Below, one piece after another: positions 22,426-31,677 of a DNA stretch of 64,000 bases. Each line of letters starts with the position of its first letter. Within the stretch, counting starts at the first letter, position 1. Position numbers and translations under genes: made by a program. The DNA comes from Palsa-872 sp036844615 (GTDB lineage: Bacteria > Chloroflexota > Dormibacteria > Dormibacterales > Dormibacteraceae): the NCBI GenBank assembly GCA_036844615.1, contig DAIUFK010000005.1, positions 1-64,000 on the forward strand, written 5' to 3'. The notes below the pieces were generated by a model, which was not told where the DNA came from, did not search any database, and saw only the letters and a program-made list of their open reading frames with translations.

Positions 22426-23901
22426 TTGCCGCGATCAAGCCGTGAAACCGTGAAGGCAGCTCGGAGCCTCCTCGACGACCCTCGTGTGTTCGACGCGGTA
22501 GTCGTCCTGCTTGCAACCTGGTTTCTTCTGTCCGCGTATGTCACAGCCTGGGCATACGTGATAAGGCCCCAGGGGGTCCCTGATGCGGCCGCTGCAGGCC
22601 TTGTTGCGGTGAGCGCGTCCTGGTTCGCTCTCACCGGCTTCCTCTTTTTTGCCTTTGGCCGGGGGCTCGGCCGCGGCAAGCCGTGGAACCGCGCCCTCCC
22701 CGACGGCTACGTGGGCACGCTGGCGGCTTCGCTCGTATTCGGGGCGGCCTGGATCGCCGACACCTCCATCTGGGTGCCTTTCGTCGGGCGCAACCAACTG
22801 GGCCTAGAAGCGCTTTTCACGCCGCCCCACCTGGTCGAGATCGCCGCCGCCGCGATCATCGTCAGCGGCCCCGTCCGGGCGGCGGCCCGACGAGGTGAGA
22901 CGACCGCAAGCACCCTGACGTTGACGTCAGTCGCCCTCCTGCTTTCGGTGCTCACTTTCGCCACGCAGTTCGCCCATCCGCTGATCGATCCGTGGTCGTC
23001 CGGGGCCCTCCCTTACCGTGTCGAATTGCAGGGCATCCAGCTGACGTGGATCGCCGACAATCTCGGCGTCGCGTCGGTCCTGGCCCAGGCAGCGATCCTG
23101 GTCGGGACCGCGCTCCTTTTGAACACCGCGTTCAAGCTGCGCTTTGGCTCGCTCACGTTGGTCTTCGCCGTCAACGGAATCTTCGTGACGATCACCAAGC
23201 AGAGCTACGACCTCCTGCCAGTGGCGATCCTCACCGGACTGGCCGGAGACCTGTGGCTGTGGTGGGCACGACGTTGGCCTGGCCGGCGCGGGGCGTCGCT
23301 TGGAGCGGTGATCGCCGGTGCCTTCGCCTTCCTCTCCATAGTCGCTGTTGCACTGGTCGGCGGAGGTAGCGCGTGGAGCATCTCGTTGTCCTCGGCAGTC
23401 GTCTTCGCGGCGACGATGTTGGGCTGGCTGATGGGGCGACTGCTGCCTGCGGGCCTGCCTTCCGCGATGGTGCTGGCCCCGACACCGACGGTCGGCGAGC
23501 CAATCGAGACGCACTGGACGAGGGATCCCGAGAGCACAGTCCGGCCGCAGCTTGTCAAGGCAGCGCTCGATGACCTCGGAACGCCAGAGAGGCTCGGACG
23601 CAGCCCTCTCGCCTTGTTACCCGGCGTTTCACGCGGCGGTTCTGCGGCCAGCGACCTGCGCGCTCTCCTGGTTGACGTGATCGCAGACCTGGCGGCGTCC
23701 GCCGCTCCGCGCGACGCCGAGGCTGGCCGCCTGCTCCTCGACTATTACGTCAAGAGAGTCGGCAGCCACGAGGTGATCATGGAGCGGCTTCATCTCTCGC
23801 GCCCTACCTTCTACCGGCGTCTGCAGCGCGGTTTCGCGCTTGTCGCCGAACGGCTTGACGAGCTGAGCGAGTTCGCTCATCGCGTCCCTGTCAACGATTG
23901 A
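22426..23901 (+). CDS. Polytopic membrane protein with C-terminal helix-turn-helix
   Basis: A 491-residue protein I do not recognise as a named family. Residues 20-345 contain about nine strongly hydrophobic segments. A soluble region follows from about 360, with LRALLVDVIADLAASAAPRDAE and a C-terminal segment GSHEVIMERLHLSRPTFYRRLQ followed by FALVAERLDEL. The last part has the pattern of a helix-turn-helix recognition unit, like those ending some STAND-type regulators. The TTG start has AGGGG 6 bases upstream. If the helix-turn-helix binds DNA, this would be a membrane-bound regulator; no target is visible. Confidence 0.7.
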   Translation: MPRSSRETVKAARSLLDDPRVFDAVVVLLATWFLLSAYVTAWAYVIRPQGVPDAAAAGLVAVSASWFALTGFLFFAFGRGLGRGKPWNRALPDGYVGTLAASLVFGAAWIADTSIWVPFVGRNQLGLEALFTPPHLVEIAAAAIIVSGPVRAAARRGETTASTLTLTSVALLLSVLTFATQFAHPLIDPWSSGALPYRVELQGIQLTWIADNLGVASVLAQAAILVGTALLLNTAFKLRFGSLTLVFAVNGIFVTITKQSYDLLPVAILTGLAGDLWLWWARRWPGRRGASLGAVIAGAFAFLSIVAVALVGGGSAWSISLSSAVVFAATMLGWLMGRLLPAGLPSAMVLAPTPTVGEPIETHWTRDPESTVRPQLVKAALDDLGTPERLGRSPLALLPGVSRGGSAASDLRALLVDVIADLAASAAPRDAEAGRLLLDYYVKRVGSHEVIMERLHLSRPTFYRRLQRGFALVAERLDELSEFAHRVPVND

Positions 23902-23961
23902 GACCCATTTCGGAACAAGAGAGACTGACCTCGATACCGGTCCGGTCCCAGTGTTTCGGAC

Positions 23962-24672
23962 ATGGCTGAGCTGCTGAGTCTCGAACACCTCGCGACCCTC
24001 GGGGTGATCACCGGGTGCATCGCCGCCCTTGTGATCGCGGCGCGCCTACGACCGGGGGCCTGGATGGTGCCGACCTGTAGGGCCGTGGCTGTGCTCATCG
24101 TCGTCAACGAATGCGGGTGGTGGGTCTGGCTCGCCTTTCAGCACACCTGGTCGGCGAGCTACGCGCTGCCGCTCCAGCTCTGCGACGTCGTCGCGTTCGT
24201 CTCAGCCGCTGCTCTCTGGACCCGCCGCCCTCTACTCGTCGAGCTCAGCTATTTCTGGGGCCTGGCCGGCACGGCGAACGGCCTGATCAGCCCCGACGTT
24301 CCTACCCACTTTCCTAGCTACCTCTTCCTTCAATACTTCATCGCGCACGGCACGATAGTGGCGGCTGCGCTCATCCTCGTCGTCGGCCTTCGGATCACGC
24401 CACGTCGCGGCGCTGTTGCGCGGGTCTTCGGGCTGACTGTCGTGCTGGCCGCAATCGACGCGGTGGTGAACCTGATCGTCGGCAGCAACTACCTGTACCT
24501 GCGCCACACGCCTGACGTGCCCAACCTCCTCGACCTGTTGGGTCCGTGGCCGTGGTACATCGTCGCGGCGGCGGGCCTGGCCCTGGTGATCTTCACGGTT
24601 CTGGATCTCCCGTTCTGGATTGGTCGCCGCCGGCTCGCGCAAAGGATTCCTCAAGGCATCAAGGCAGGCTGA
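23962..24672 (+). CDS. YwaF/TIGR02206-type membrane protein
   Basis: A 236-residue protein with about seven transmembrane helices. Conserved-looking features are LPLQLCD in the third helix, GLISPDVPTHFPSYLFLQYFIAHG in the middle and GSNYLYLRHTPDVPNLLDLLGPWPWYI near the end. These match the TIGR02206/YwaF family as I remember it. The function is unknown. It stands between the membrane-HTH gene and an ion channel, all rightward with short gaps, but without overlaps that would prove an operon. Confidence 0.82.
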   Translation: MAELLSLEHLATLGVITGCIAALVIAARLRPGAWMVPTCRAVAVLIVVNECGWWVWLAFQHTWSASYALPLQLCDVVAFVSAAALWTRRPLLVELSYFWGLAGTANGLISPDVPTHFPSYLFLQYFIAHGTIVAAALILVVGLRITPRRGAVARVFGLTVVLAAIDAVVNLIVGSNYLYLRHTPDVPNLLDLLGPWPWYIVAAAGLALVIFTVLDLPFWIGRRRLAQRIPQGIKAG

Positions 24673-24696
24673 TCGGCTCCGCTACAGTTTCTGGCC

Positions 24697-25803
24697 ATGC
24701 CCCCGATGCTCGAGGCGGCGATCGGCTTCGTCATCCTCGCGATTGACCTGTACGACGTTTTCCAGTCGGTGGTCCTGCCCAGGCCATCGGTGGGGAAGCT
24801 GCGAGTCTCGACATGGATCGTTCGGCCAATGTGGGCGACCTGGCGGTGGTTGGGGAATCGGGAGTCCCGCATCGACAGGCGCGAGAACTGGCTTGGCACC
24901 TTCGGTCCGGTCGGCCTTATTGCCCTGCTCGCCTTCTGGAGCACGTCGAGCATCCTGGGCTACGCCCTGATCCTCGATTCCATCCGAGACCAGATCCAGC
25001 CTCCGCCATCTGACTTCTGGACGTCGCTCTACTTCTCGGCGGGAACCCTGCTCCCGTTGAGCTACGGAGAGATCCTGCCCATGGGCGGGATCGCCCGCAT
25101 AGTGATCATCGCCGAGAGCGCTACGGGGATAGCCCTTATCGCTCTAGTGATCAGCCTGCTCTTCTCTCTATACGGATCATTCCAGCGGCGAGAAGAGCTC
25201 GTCGTCACCCTGGATGCGCTGGCGGGCGCGCCGCCGGCGGGTCTGCAAATCCTCGAGACCGTTTCGAGCCACCGGATGCCTGATGAGCTCCGCGCGACCT
25301 TCGATGACTGGAGGAGATGGTCGGCCGCGGTGCTCGAGAGCCACCTCGCGTACCCGATCCTCGTCTTCTTCCGATCGAGCCACGACAACGAAGCGTGGTT
25401 GAACTCCTTCGGCGCAGTCATGGATGCGGCGACGCTGGTGTTGAGCACCCTCGTGATCGAGGATGCGACCGAGGGACATGCAAGATTGATGTTCAAGGTG
25501 GGAAACCACCTTGTCGAAGACCTCGCGTGGTACTTCCGTTTCAAGAACGTCGCCGTCCCCATCGTTGAGCGCCAGGAGTTCGACGATGCGCGCGAACGGC
25601 TGATCAAGGCCGGCTATCACTGCCGCGAGAGCGACGCCGCGTGGACTGACTTCGCGAGCCTTCGTTCGATGTACGCCTCGCCGCTGAATCAGCTCGCACA
25701 ACGCCTTTCGATAATGCCCGCAAGGTGGATCGGCGATCGCTCGTACCTTCCACACGTGCAGCGGCCGGCCGCCCGCGCACGCATGCCGAAGCGAGCTCGT
25801 TAG
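24697..25803 (+). CDS. Two-helix pore (potassium-channel-like) protein
   Basis: A 368-residue protein. Hydrophobic segments lie at about residues 5-25, 70-92 and 130-158, with a pore loop between the last two: FWTSLYFSAGTLLPLSYGEILP. The filter reads LSYGE instead of the classical TVGYGD, so ion selectivity is uncertain. The C-terminal 200 residues are soluble, helical and unlike RCK domains. It belongs to the broad ion-channel 2 group. The gene is convergent with phospholipase D. Confidence 0.8.
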   Translation: MPPMLEAAIGFVILAIDLYDVFQSVVLPRPSVGKLRVSTWIVRPMWATWRWLGNRESRIDRRENWLGTFGPVGLIALLAFWSTSSILGYALILDSIRDQIQPPPSDFWTSLYFSAGTLLPLSYGEILPMGGIARIVIIAESATGIALIALVISLLFSLYGSFQRREELVVTLDALAGAPPAGLQILETVSSHRMPDELRATFDDWRRWSAAVLESHLAYPILVFFRSSHDNEAWLNSFGAVMDAATLVLSTLVIEDATEGHARLMFKVGNHLVEDLAWYFRFKNVAVPIVERQEFDDARERLIKAGYHCRESDAAWTDFASLRSMYASPLNQLAQRLSIMPARWIGDRSYLPHVQRPAARARMPKRAR

Positions 25804-25816
25804 CTCAGGCGAGCGC

Positions 25817-27597
25817 CTACCACTCCCCCGCATGCCTCAGGGCACCCGGCCTGCCGTCCGGGTCGTAGATGTTTCTGTACAGCACCCCTGCCCAAAGCCG
25901 AGTCACGCGCGACGGCTGGATGCGCGGGTGCGGCCTCACGCGGCCAGGCGGGCGCTCGCCGCGCTCACCTTCCACATGCCAGCGGTCCAACGCCGCGGCA
26001 GCCTGATGGAATTTCGCCACCGCCTCGGCAGGATCGACGAGGTCGTGATCGTCGCCTAGCTCGCGGCCGAGATGCTCTCGCCACAGCAGCAGGCGCAGGT
26101 CGCGCGCGTACTTGCGCGCGCCGTCGCCAAGTCCCGCGGGGTCTGTCGGCGCCCTGGGATCACGCTCGTCGTCCATCACCGCGCATGCGATCTCCGAGTC
26201 GTGACCCCACGATCGACGATTGAAGTTGTCGGACCCCACCGAGGTCCAGACATCGTCGATCACGCATACCTTGGCGTGGACATAGACCGGAACTCCGTCA
26301 ACGTTCTCGATGTCGAACACTGAGACTCGGTCCCCGCCTGCGTCGAGCAAGGCCCGCACCGCCTGCTCCCGGCCCACCTGGTTGGGCGGCAGCGTCAGCG
26401 CACCGGCCTGGTCGAAGTATCTGGGAACTACCGCTATGAGGTGCAGGTCAGGGTTGAACGTGAGAGCTTCCACGAAGGATTTCATCACCTCGTTCGACCA
26501 AAGGAACTGGTCTTCGATGTAGATGAGCCTGCGAGCGCGACGGAGTGCCTTCTCGTATGCGCGAGCGATGCTGCGCTCGCCCTGCGGAGCGAACGGATAA
26601 CCCCATGGCCGCCGGCCGTAGGTGCGCAGCACCTGGACCGAATGGATCCCGGCGACCGGGGGGTCAGGCGGAATCGGCGGCAGGATGCTCGCCTTGCGGT
26701 CGGTCCGGCGCAGCACGTCATGAAGGATGCCGATTGGATCCCGGCTCAGCGGGCTCGGGTCCGCCCATCTCTCGCGGAACGTGAAGTCCAGGTCGCCGAC
26801 AGCGGGGCCTGTGATGGCGACCTGGACGTCATGCCAGGGCGGCGTCCTACCGTAAACGGGCGCCATCGACTGGCGCTGCGGGTCGCCGGCATGATCCGAA
26901 TCGTCCTGGCGGCTGTGACAGAGGNNNNNNNNNNNNNNNNNNNNNNNNNNNNNNNNNNNNNNNNNNNNNNNNNNNNNNNNNNNNNNNNNNNNNNNNNNNN
27001 NNNNNNNNNNNNNNNNNNNNNNNNCTGGCGCTGCGGGTCGCCGGCATGATCCGAATCGTCCTGGCGGCTGTGACAGAGGTCGATGCCGCCGACAAACGCA
27101 AGGTCCCCGACTTGATCCTTCGCGTGGCGGATGACCACAAGCTTCTGATGATGGGAGCCACCGAGCCGCACCCGTTGATCGAGGAGCACCTCGCCCCCGG
27201 CTTCGTTCACGATCGCGCCGAGGTGGCGGTTCTCCTTGGCGCTGAATCCGAGACGGTCTGCATGCGACCGCCAGAGCAGGCCTTTGACAGCGACTCCGCG
27301 CCGCACCGCAGCTGTTAGAACCTTGCCGATCTCGGTTTCGGGGCCGTCGCCGAGGCGCTGGTCGGGGTCGCTGCGCCAGTCGGTGAACAACAGCTGGTCG
27401 CCCGCGCCCAGCTCGCCGATCGCTCCCAGCAGGCGGCGAAAGTAGGTCGCGCCGTGGACCAGGGTTTCGACGTGGTTGCCGGTGGTCCAGGCCGCCCCCG
27501 GGTGCCGCCGGTCGAGCCCGGTAAAGGAGTTGTCTCGTTCCGAAGCCGTCAGAAACCAGTCCTCGAGGGCGCCCGCCGGTGGTGGTTCAGGCCGCAT
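25817..27597 (-). CDS. Phospholipase D-family protein, interrupted by the assembly gap
   Basis: Two minus-strand pieces form one protein. The right piece (start ATG 27597, MRPEPPPAGALEDWFL) carries the first HKD motif in GGSHHQKLVVIRHAKDQVG and ends GGIDLCHSRQDD. The left piece carries WHDVQVAITGPAVGDLDFTFRERW and the second HKD motif in YVHAKVCVIDDVWTSVGSDNFNRRSW. Both catalytic histidines and lysines are present. The N gap has identical 55-base flanks; merging them gives an uninterrupted frame through ...AGDPQRQSMAPVYG... The enzyme probably hydrolyses or transfers phospholipid head groups. The open frame continues upstream to 27747 but those residues are not family-like. Confidence 0.88.
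26870..26924. repeat. 55-bp gap-flanking direct repeat, left copy
   Basis: Identical to 27025-27079. It begins CTGGCGCTGCGGG and ends GTGACAGAGG. It lies inside the phospholipase D reading frame at the left edge of the N run. Confidence 0.95.
26925..27024. other. Assembly gap of exactly 100 N
   Basis: One hundred undetermined bases, a standard scaffold-join placeholder, inside the phospholipase D gene. The identical 55-base flanks suggest that the contigs really overlap and that the true gap length is zero. Confidence 0.98.
27025..27079. repeat. 55-bp gap-flanking direct repeat, right copy
   Basis: Exact copy of 26870-26924 on the other side of the N run; most likely the same genomic sequence present once in nature. 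Confidence 0.95.
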
Positions 27598-27789
27598 CGG
27601 GATCAGATTAAGGATCGGCGCCCCCTGGGGCCGTGTTATGGCGGTTGTTTCCGATCCCAAACCATGATCCGTAGTCGATGCTCCGGTGAGATTGTCCCCC
27701 TGAGCCGTTCTCACTGCGAGGATCTGACGATCGCCAGCGCTGCCCAACGTCCTCGAAGATCAAATCGGATCGCAGCTAGGAGGTCCACA

Positions 27790-28632
27790 GTGTCGACAAT
27801 TCAAAGAGGCTCCGGCGAAGTCAAGCAGGCGGCGGCCAACCCCCTGCTCGAGCTGCTCGAGCGCCTGGGATACGTTGTCCGCGGCGTGCTCTACGCGGTC
27901 ATGGGCTTTCTCGCCCTGCGGATAGCGCTCGCAACCCCCGGCGGCAAGGCCACCGACCTTTCGGGAAGCCTTGTGTGGTTGATCGGCAACCCGCTCGGAA
28001 AGCTGGTGCTGATCGTGACCATCATCGGCCTCGTGGCGTACTCCATCTGGGGCTTTGTGCGTGCGATCTACGATCCGCTGCATCGCGGTCGCGACGCCAA
28101 AGGGATAGCGGCGAGAGTCGGCTTTGTGACGAGCGCCGTCTCCTACCTGGCGATCGCTTTCTTCGCCCTGACAATACTTGGCGGGCAGGGCTCGAGCTCT
28201 CACGACAGCACCCAGAAAACGGTGGCCACCCTGCTCGCGAATCCGGGCGGTGGCTTCATCACCGAACTGCTCGGCGTCGTCGCCATAGTCATCGGCATCG
28301 GGCAGTTCATCGAGGCCTACCGGGCCACCTTCGCCAAAGACCTGAAGGCTGCCGAGATGACCCAGTCCGAAAGAGAGATCGCGATTGGCCTCGGCCGCTT
28401 CGGAATGGCAGCTCGGGGCGTCACCTTCCTCGTCATCGGTTGGTTCCTCTTCCAGGCGGGACTCCACCACGCCCCCGGCCAGGTCCAGGGCTTCGGCGGG
28501 GCCTTCCTGTTCCTGCTGGCCCAGCCTTACGGGCGCTGGCTTCTGGGCATCGTCGCGCTTGGCTTTATTGCTCTCGGACTCCATTCATTCGCTTGCGCGC
28601 GCTGGGTCCGCCTGCTCGGCAGCACGGGTTGA
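27790..28632 (+). CDS. DUF1206 membrane protein
   Basis: A 280-residue protein with about six transmembrane helices in three similar pairs (the DUF1206 repeat): LERLGYVVRGVLYAVMGFLAL, then RVGFVTSAVSYLAIAFFAL, then LGRFGMAARGVTFLVIGWFLF. The function is unknown. The GTG start at 27790 is fixed by an excellent ribosome-binding site (AGGAGG, 6 bases upstream), although the frame is open far to the left. It precedes a diacylglycerol-kinase-like gene by 46 bases and probably heads the lipid cluster. Confidence 0.88.
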   Translation: MSTIQRGSGEVKQAAANPLLELLERLGYVVRGVLYAVMGFLALRIALATPGGKATDLSGSLVWLIGNPLGKLVLIVTIIGLVAYSIWGFVRAIYDPLHRGRDAKGIAARVGFVTSAVSYLAIAFFALTILGGQGSSSHDSTQKTVATLLANPGGGFITELLGVVAIVIGIGQFIEAYRATFAKDLKAAEMTQSEREIAIGLGRFGMAARGVTFLVIGWFLFQAGLHHAPGQVQGFGGAFLFLLAQPYGRWLLGIVALGFIALGLHSFACARWVRLLGSTG

Positions 28633-28678
28633 TATCAATTCAACCGCTGTCCAATCCACCTCTTCAACGGAACAAGCC

Positions 28679-29554
28679 ATGACCACATCCACGCAGGGCA
28701 AGAAGACGACCGCCAAGCAGGCGACAAGCCTGCTGATCATGAGCTCCAAGGCGGGCTCCATGACCCCCCAGATCGAAGCCAAGCTCCGCAAGGCTTTCGC
28801 CACCAGCCTGATTGTCGAATTCGATCCGAAGATGGACATCGAGAAGCTGGTCTCCCCAACGGCCACGGTCATGGTGGCGGGCGGGGACGGCAGCATCGGC
28901 TGGGTGGTGCGCAAACTCGCCGACACCAAGCACCCGCTCGGCATTCTCTCGATGGGCACCTTCAACAACTTCGCGAAGTCTCTGCATCTGCCCACCAACG
29001 TCGAGGGGGCGATTGAGGTGATCAAGAAAGGGCACCCGCATCCGATAACCCTCGGCCGCGTGAACAAGACGATCTTCCTCGAGGCCGCGGCGATGGGATT
29101 GTTCGGAGAGACGATCGCCGCGGGCGAATCCGCGAAGGACCGAGCGTTCGGAGCTTTTGCCGAGGACATGAAACACATTGCCGAAGCGAAGCCCTTCACA
29201 TACGAGCTGACCGGTGACATCCGGGGCAGTGGGAGTGCCATGTCCCTCGTCTTCACCAACACCACATCGATCGGCTCCCAGATGCCGGTCAGCGACAAGA
29301 CGCCGGTGGATCCATACCTGGAGCTGTCGGTGCACGCGGGCGCAAGTCGCACGGATATCGTCAAGCGAGTGCTCGCTCGCGCCGTTCTGTCCAAACACAA
29401 AGAAGGAGGCCTTGGCCAGGTGTTTAAATTCCGCAAGCTCGTCGTGACCACCAAGCCGCAGGTACGGATCTACGCGGACAACGCTCAGGTTGGGCGCACG
29501 CCGGGCACCATCACCGCCGAGCTGAGCGCACTTCAGGTGATCCTCAGCCGATGA
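28679..29554 (+). CDS. Diacylglycerol-kinase-family lipid kinase
   Basis: A 291-residue protein of the DAGK/sphingosine-kinase fold. The nucleotide-binding loop is VMVAGGDGSIGWVVRKL (GGDGS), followed by LGILSMGTFNNFAKSLHLP, the conserved GTxNxxA segment. The C-terminal beta-domain ends in RIYADNAQVGRTPGTITAEL. The likely reaction is phosphorylation of a diacylglycerol or similar lipid. The ATG at 28679 fits the family start after a lysine-rich leader. Its stop overlaps the first PAP2 gene by 4 bases (ATGA), so kinase and phosphatase are made together. Confidence 0.88.
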   Translation: MTTSTQGKKTTAKQATSLLIMSSKAGSMTPQIEAKLRKAFATSLIVEFDPKMDIEKLVSPTATVMVAGGDGSIGWVVRKLADTKHPLGILSMGTFNNFAKSLHLPTNVEGAIEVIKKGHPHPITLGRVNKTIFLEAAAMGLFGETIAAGESAKDRAFGAFAEDMKHIAEAKPFTYELTGDIRGSGSAMSLVFTNTTSIGSQMPVSDKTPVDPYLELSVHAGASRTDIVKRVLARAVLSKHKEGGLGQVFKFRKLVVTTKPQVRIYADNAQVGRTPGTITAELSALQVILSR

Positions 29555-30294
29555 GCGCGCAACCCAAGGACGCTACGGCGCCCCTCGCCGAACCGAAGCA
29601 GGCCGCCGCCGAGGTCATCGCAGGGCGACCTGGGCCGACCGCCAGGCGCTGGCTCGGACCCACTGCCCTTGTCGTCCTCGCCCTTTTCGCGATCGACACC
29701 TATCTGGTCGTCGCCAACGACGTGCTTCCGACCGACGTCCCGATCGCCAGGTTCATTCAGAACTTCAATTGGGGCCCGATCGTATATCCGATGGAGCTCA
29801 TCAACGCAAGCGCCGGCATCTGGCAGGTTCTGGTCGGCCTCGTTGCGGTGGTCGCGCTCTTCATCCTCGAGCGGCGCGCAGGTTGGCTGATGTTGATAGG
29901 CAGCATCTCCAGCCTGCTCGACAACATCATCAAGCTCGTGATCACACGGCAGCGGCCACCCGCGGACCTCGTACATATCCTGTCGCCGACGACCGGCTTC
30001 AGCTACCCGAGCGGGCATGCTGTCTTTTTCACCTGGATGGCCTTCATGATCGCCGTGTCCCTCGCTCCCAGGATCAGGCCGGCCCTCAGGCCGATCCTCT
30101 GGATCCTCGCCATGATCGTGATAGTGCTCACGTGCATCGCACGGGTGTGGGCGGGCGCTCATTGGCCAAGCGATGTGTTGGGTGGCGTGCTGCTCGGGGT
30201 CGGCTGGTCGGCTTTCGTGCTGTGGCTTCCCGAGCGCTGGCTCCCCTCCCCCAACTTCCGATGGTTTCGCGGGCGCGCCCGGGCGACGTCATAA
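29551..30294 (+). CDS. PAP2-family membrane phosphatase (first copy)
   Basis: A 247-residue protein with about six transmembrane helices and the three-part phosphatase signature: KLVITRQRP, FSYPSGHAVFF and CIARVWAGAHWPSDVLGG. It probably dephosphorylates a lipid phosphate such as phosphatidate or undecaprenyl diphosphate. It overlaps the kinase gene by 4 bases and the next PAP2 gene by about 34 bases. Confidence 0.88.
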   Translation: MSAQPKDATAPLAEPKQAAAEVIAGRPGPTARRWLGPTALVVLALFAIDTYLVVANDVLPTDVPIARFIQNFNWGPIVYPMELINASAGIWQVLVGLVAVVALFILERRAGWLMLIGSISSLLDNIIKLVITRQRPPADLVHILSPTTGFSYPSGHAVFFTWMAFMIAVSLAPRIRPALRPILWILAMIVIVLTCIARVWAGAHWPSDVLGGVLLGVGWSAFVLWLPERWLPSPNFRWFRGRARATS

Positions 30295-30956
30295 TCCGGC
30301 TCCCCTTACTTATCGTCGCCATCGCAGTGGCAGTGGCTGCGGGGGTCCTCGCGGCAATCGTCGTGATGCACCCCTACCTGTCGCTGGACGCGACACTCCA
30401 GGACGATATCCAGTCGACCAACTGGGGTCCGCTCACGCTGACATTTCCCTTCCTCACCTGGCTTGGCGGACCCGGTGGAACCATCATGCAGGTGGTCGTC
30501 ATCGTTCTCGTGCTCGTGTTGAATCGTCGAGGCTGGATGCTTGCTCTCGCCGGCCTTGCGGGCGGCCTGTCGTACCTCGCCGTCGTCAACCTGGTGAACA
30601 GGCCGCGACCGACGGCTGCCCAGATCCTTCGCGTAACCGAGCATCCCGGCTCTACAAGCTTTCCAAGTGGGCACCTCATCTTCATCACCATCAGCGCTGC
30701 GGTTTTGATGCTGTGCGTTGGCTACAGGTACCTGCCGCGGTGGGCGATACCGATAGGTTGGGCAATCGTGGCGGGCATTGTTCTCGTGGCAGGGCTGGAC
30801 CGGATCTACGGAGGGGCGCACTGGCCGACCGACGTGGTCGGCGGCTTCCTCATCGCCGCCGCCTGGCTGAGCTTCGTTGCATCGATTCGGTGGATCTCAG
30901 ATCGAGCGATGGCGCCTAGACGCGCCGACCAGCCGAGCGCCCACCCCGCTTCTTGA
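30261..30956 (+). CDS. PAP2-family membrane phosphatase (second copy)
   Basis: A 231-residue membrane protein with motifs VNLVNRPRP, STSFPSGHLIF and GLDRIYGGAHWPTDVVGG. It is a diverged paralogue of the gene before it, and both share the phrase NWGP near the N-terminus, which points to tandem duplication. The ATG at 30261 lies inside the previous gene; the next good start is much later. Its 3' end overlaps the convergent third PAP2 gene by 41 bases. Confidence 0.85.
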   Translation: MVSRARPGDVIIRLPLLIVAIAVAVAAGVLAAIVVMHPYLSLDATLQDDIQSTNWGPLTLTFPFLTWLGGPGGTIMQVVVIVLVLVLNRRGWMLALAGLAGGLSYLAVVNLVNRPRPTAAQILRVTEHPGSTSFPSGHLIFITISAAVLMLCVGYRYLPRWAIPIGWAIVAGIVLVAGLDRIYGGAHWPTDVVGGFLIAAAWLSFVASIRWISDRAMAPRRADQPSAHPAS

Positions 30957-31671
30957 AGAGCCAGGCGCCGAAGGTGCCCAGGCCGACACCTATAACGCCA
31001 CCGACCGCGGCGTCGCTTGGAAAGTGCACGCCGAGGTGGACCCTTGACGCGCCGACCGCCGCCGCCAGCCCGTAGACCAATGGAGCAGATTTCGGGTAGT
31101 AGAAGGCGAGGGCTGTCGCACCCGCAAACGAAGAAGCGGTGTGACCCGACGGAAAGGAGTGATCCGGCGGCCGGATCCCGACCACAAGTGCTTCACGGTC
31201 GACGAATGGGCGCACTCGGCGAAACATCGGCTTGATGCGCACCTGCACGACGTAGGTCGCCGCAAGGGATGAGAAAGCAGTGGCCATGCCCGCGCGACGG
31301 CCCTTGCTGCCGCCCAGGATGGCCAGGGCCACTCCGCCCGCCACCCAGCCGAGGCCCTCGCCGAGGTCAGAAAGCACGCTGACATAGCGGTCGCTTGTCG
31401 TCGTGTGCGGCAGGCCATTGATCATGTGGTAGAGGCGGCGATCGAAGCCCGCCGGAGCGGGAGGCGCGACCACCACCTTGACGTCGCCCGAGTCGACGTG
31501 GACCTCCACCGGCCCCGCCCCGGCGACAGGCGTGGTAGTAGGCATGTCTTTGGGCTTCTTGTCCTGCGTGTCGGCCGCCGTTTGTCGGGCCGGGGTAGGC
31601 GCACCGGCCGGCGCGGCCTGCCGGGTCGCCGATCTGCGCCTGGCGGCGGGCCGGCTCTTCTCGGTTGTCAT
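30916..31671 (-). CDS. PAP2-family phosphatase with disordered N-terminal tail (third copy)
   Basis: A 251-residue protein. The first 80 residues are rich in Ala, Pro, Thr and Lys/Arg with no fold predicted. The core has RIKPMFRRVRPFVDRE, HSFPSGHTASSFA and ASRVHLGVHFPSDAAVGG. It has few long hydrophobic helices and resembles the PAP2 proteins fused to or near lipid kinases in actinobacteria. It is convergent with the second copy (41-base overlap) and lies 6 bases downstream of the LapA-like gene on the same strand. Confidence 0.85.
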   Translation of the reverse strand: MTTEKSRPAARRRSATRQAAPAGAPTPARQTAADTQDKKPKDMPTTTPVAGAGPVEVHVDSGDVKVVVAPPAPAGFDRRLYHMINGLPHTTTSDRYVSVLSDLGEGLGWVAGGVALAILGGSKGRRAGMATAFSSLAATYVVQVRIKPMFRRVRPFVDREALVVGIRPPDHSFPSGHTASSFAGATALAFYYPKSAPLVYGLAAAVGASRVHLGVHFPSDAAVGGVIGVGLGTFGAWLFKKRGGRSAGRRV

Positions 31672-31677
31672 GCCTGG

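Noticed and set aside
28385..28678. Longer start for the diacylglycerol kinase gene
   Set aside because: The upstream part overlaps the DUF1206 coding sequence in another frame; family homology starts after the ATG at 28679.
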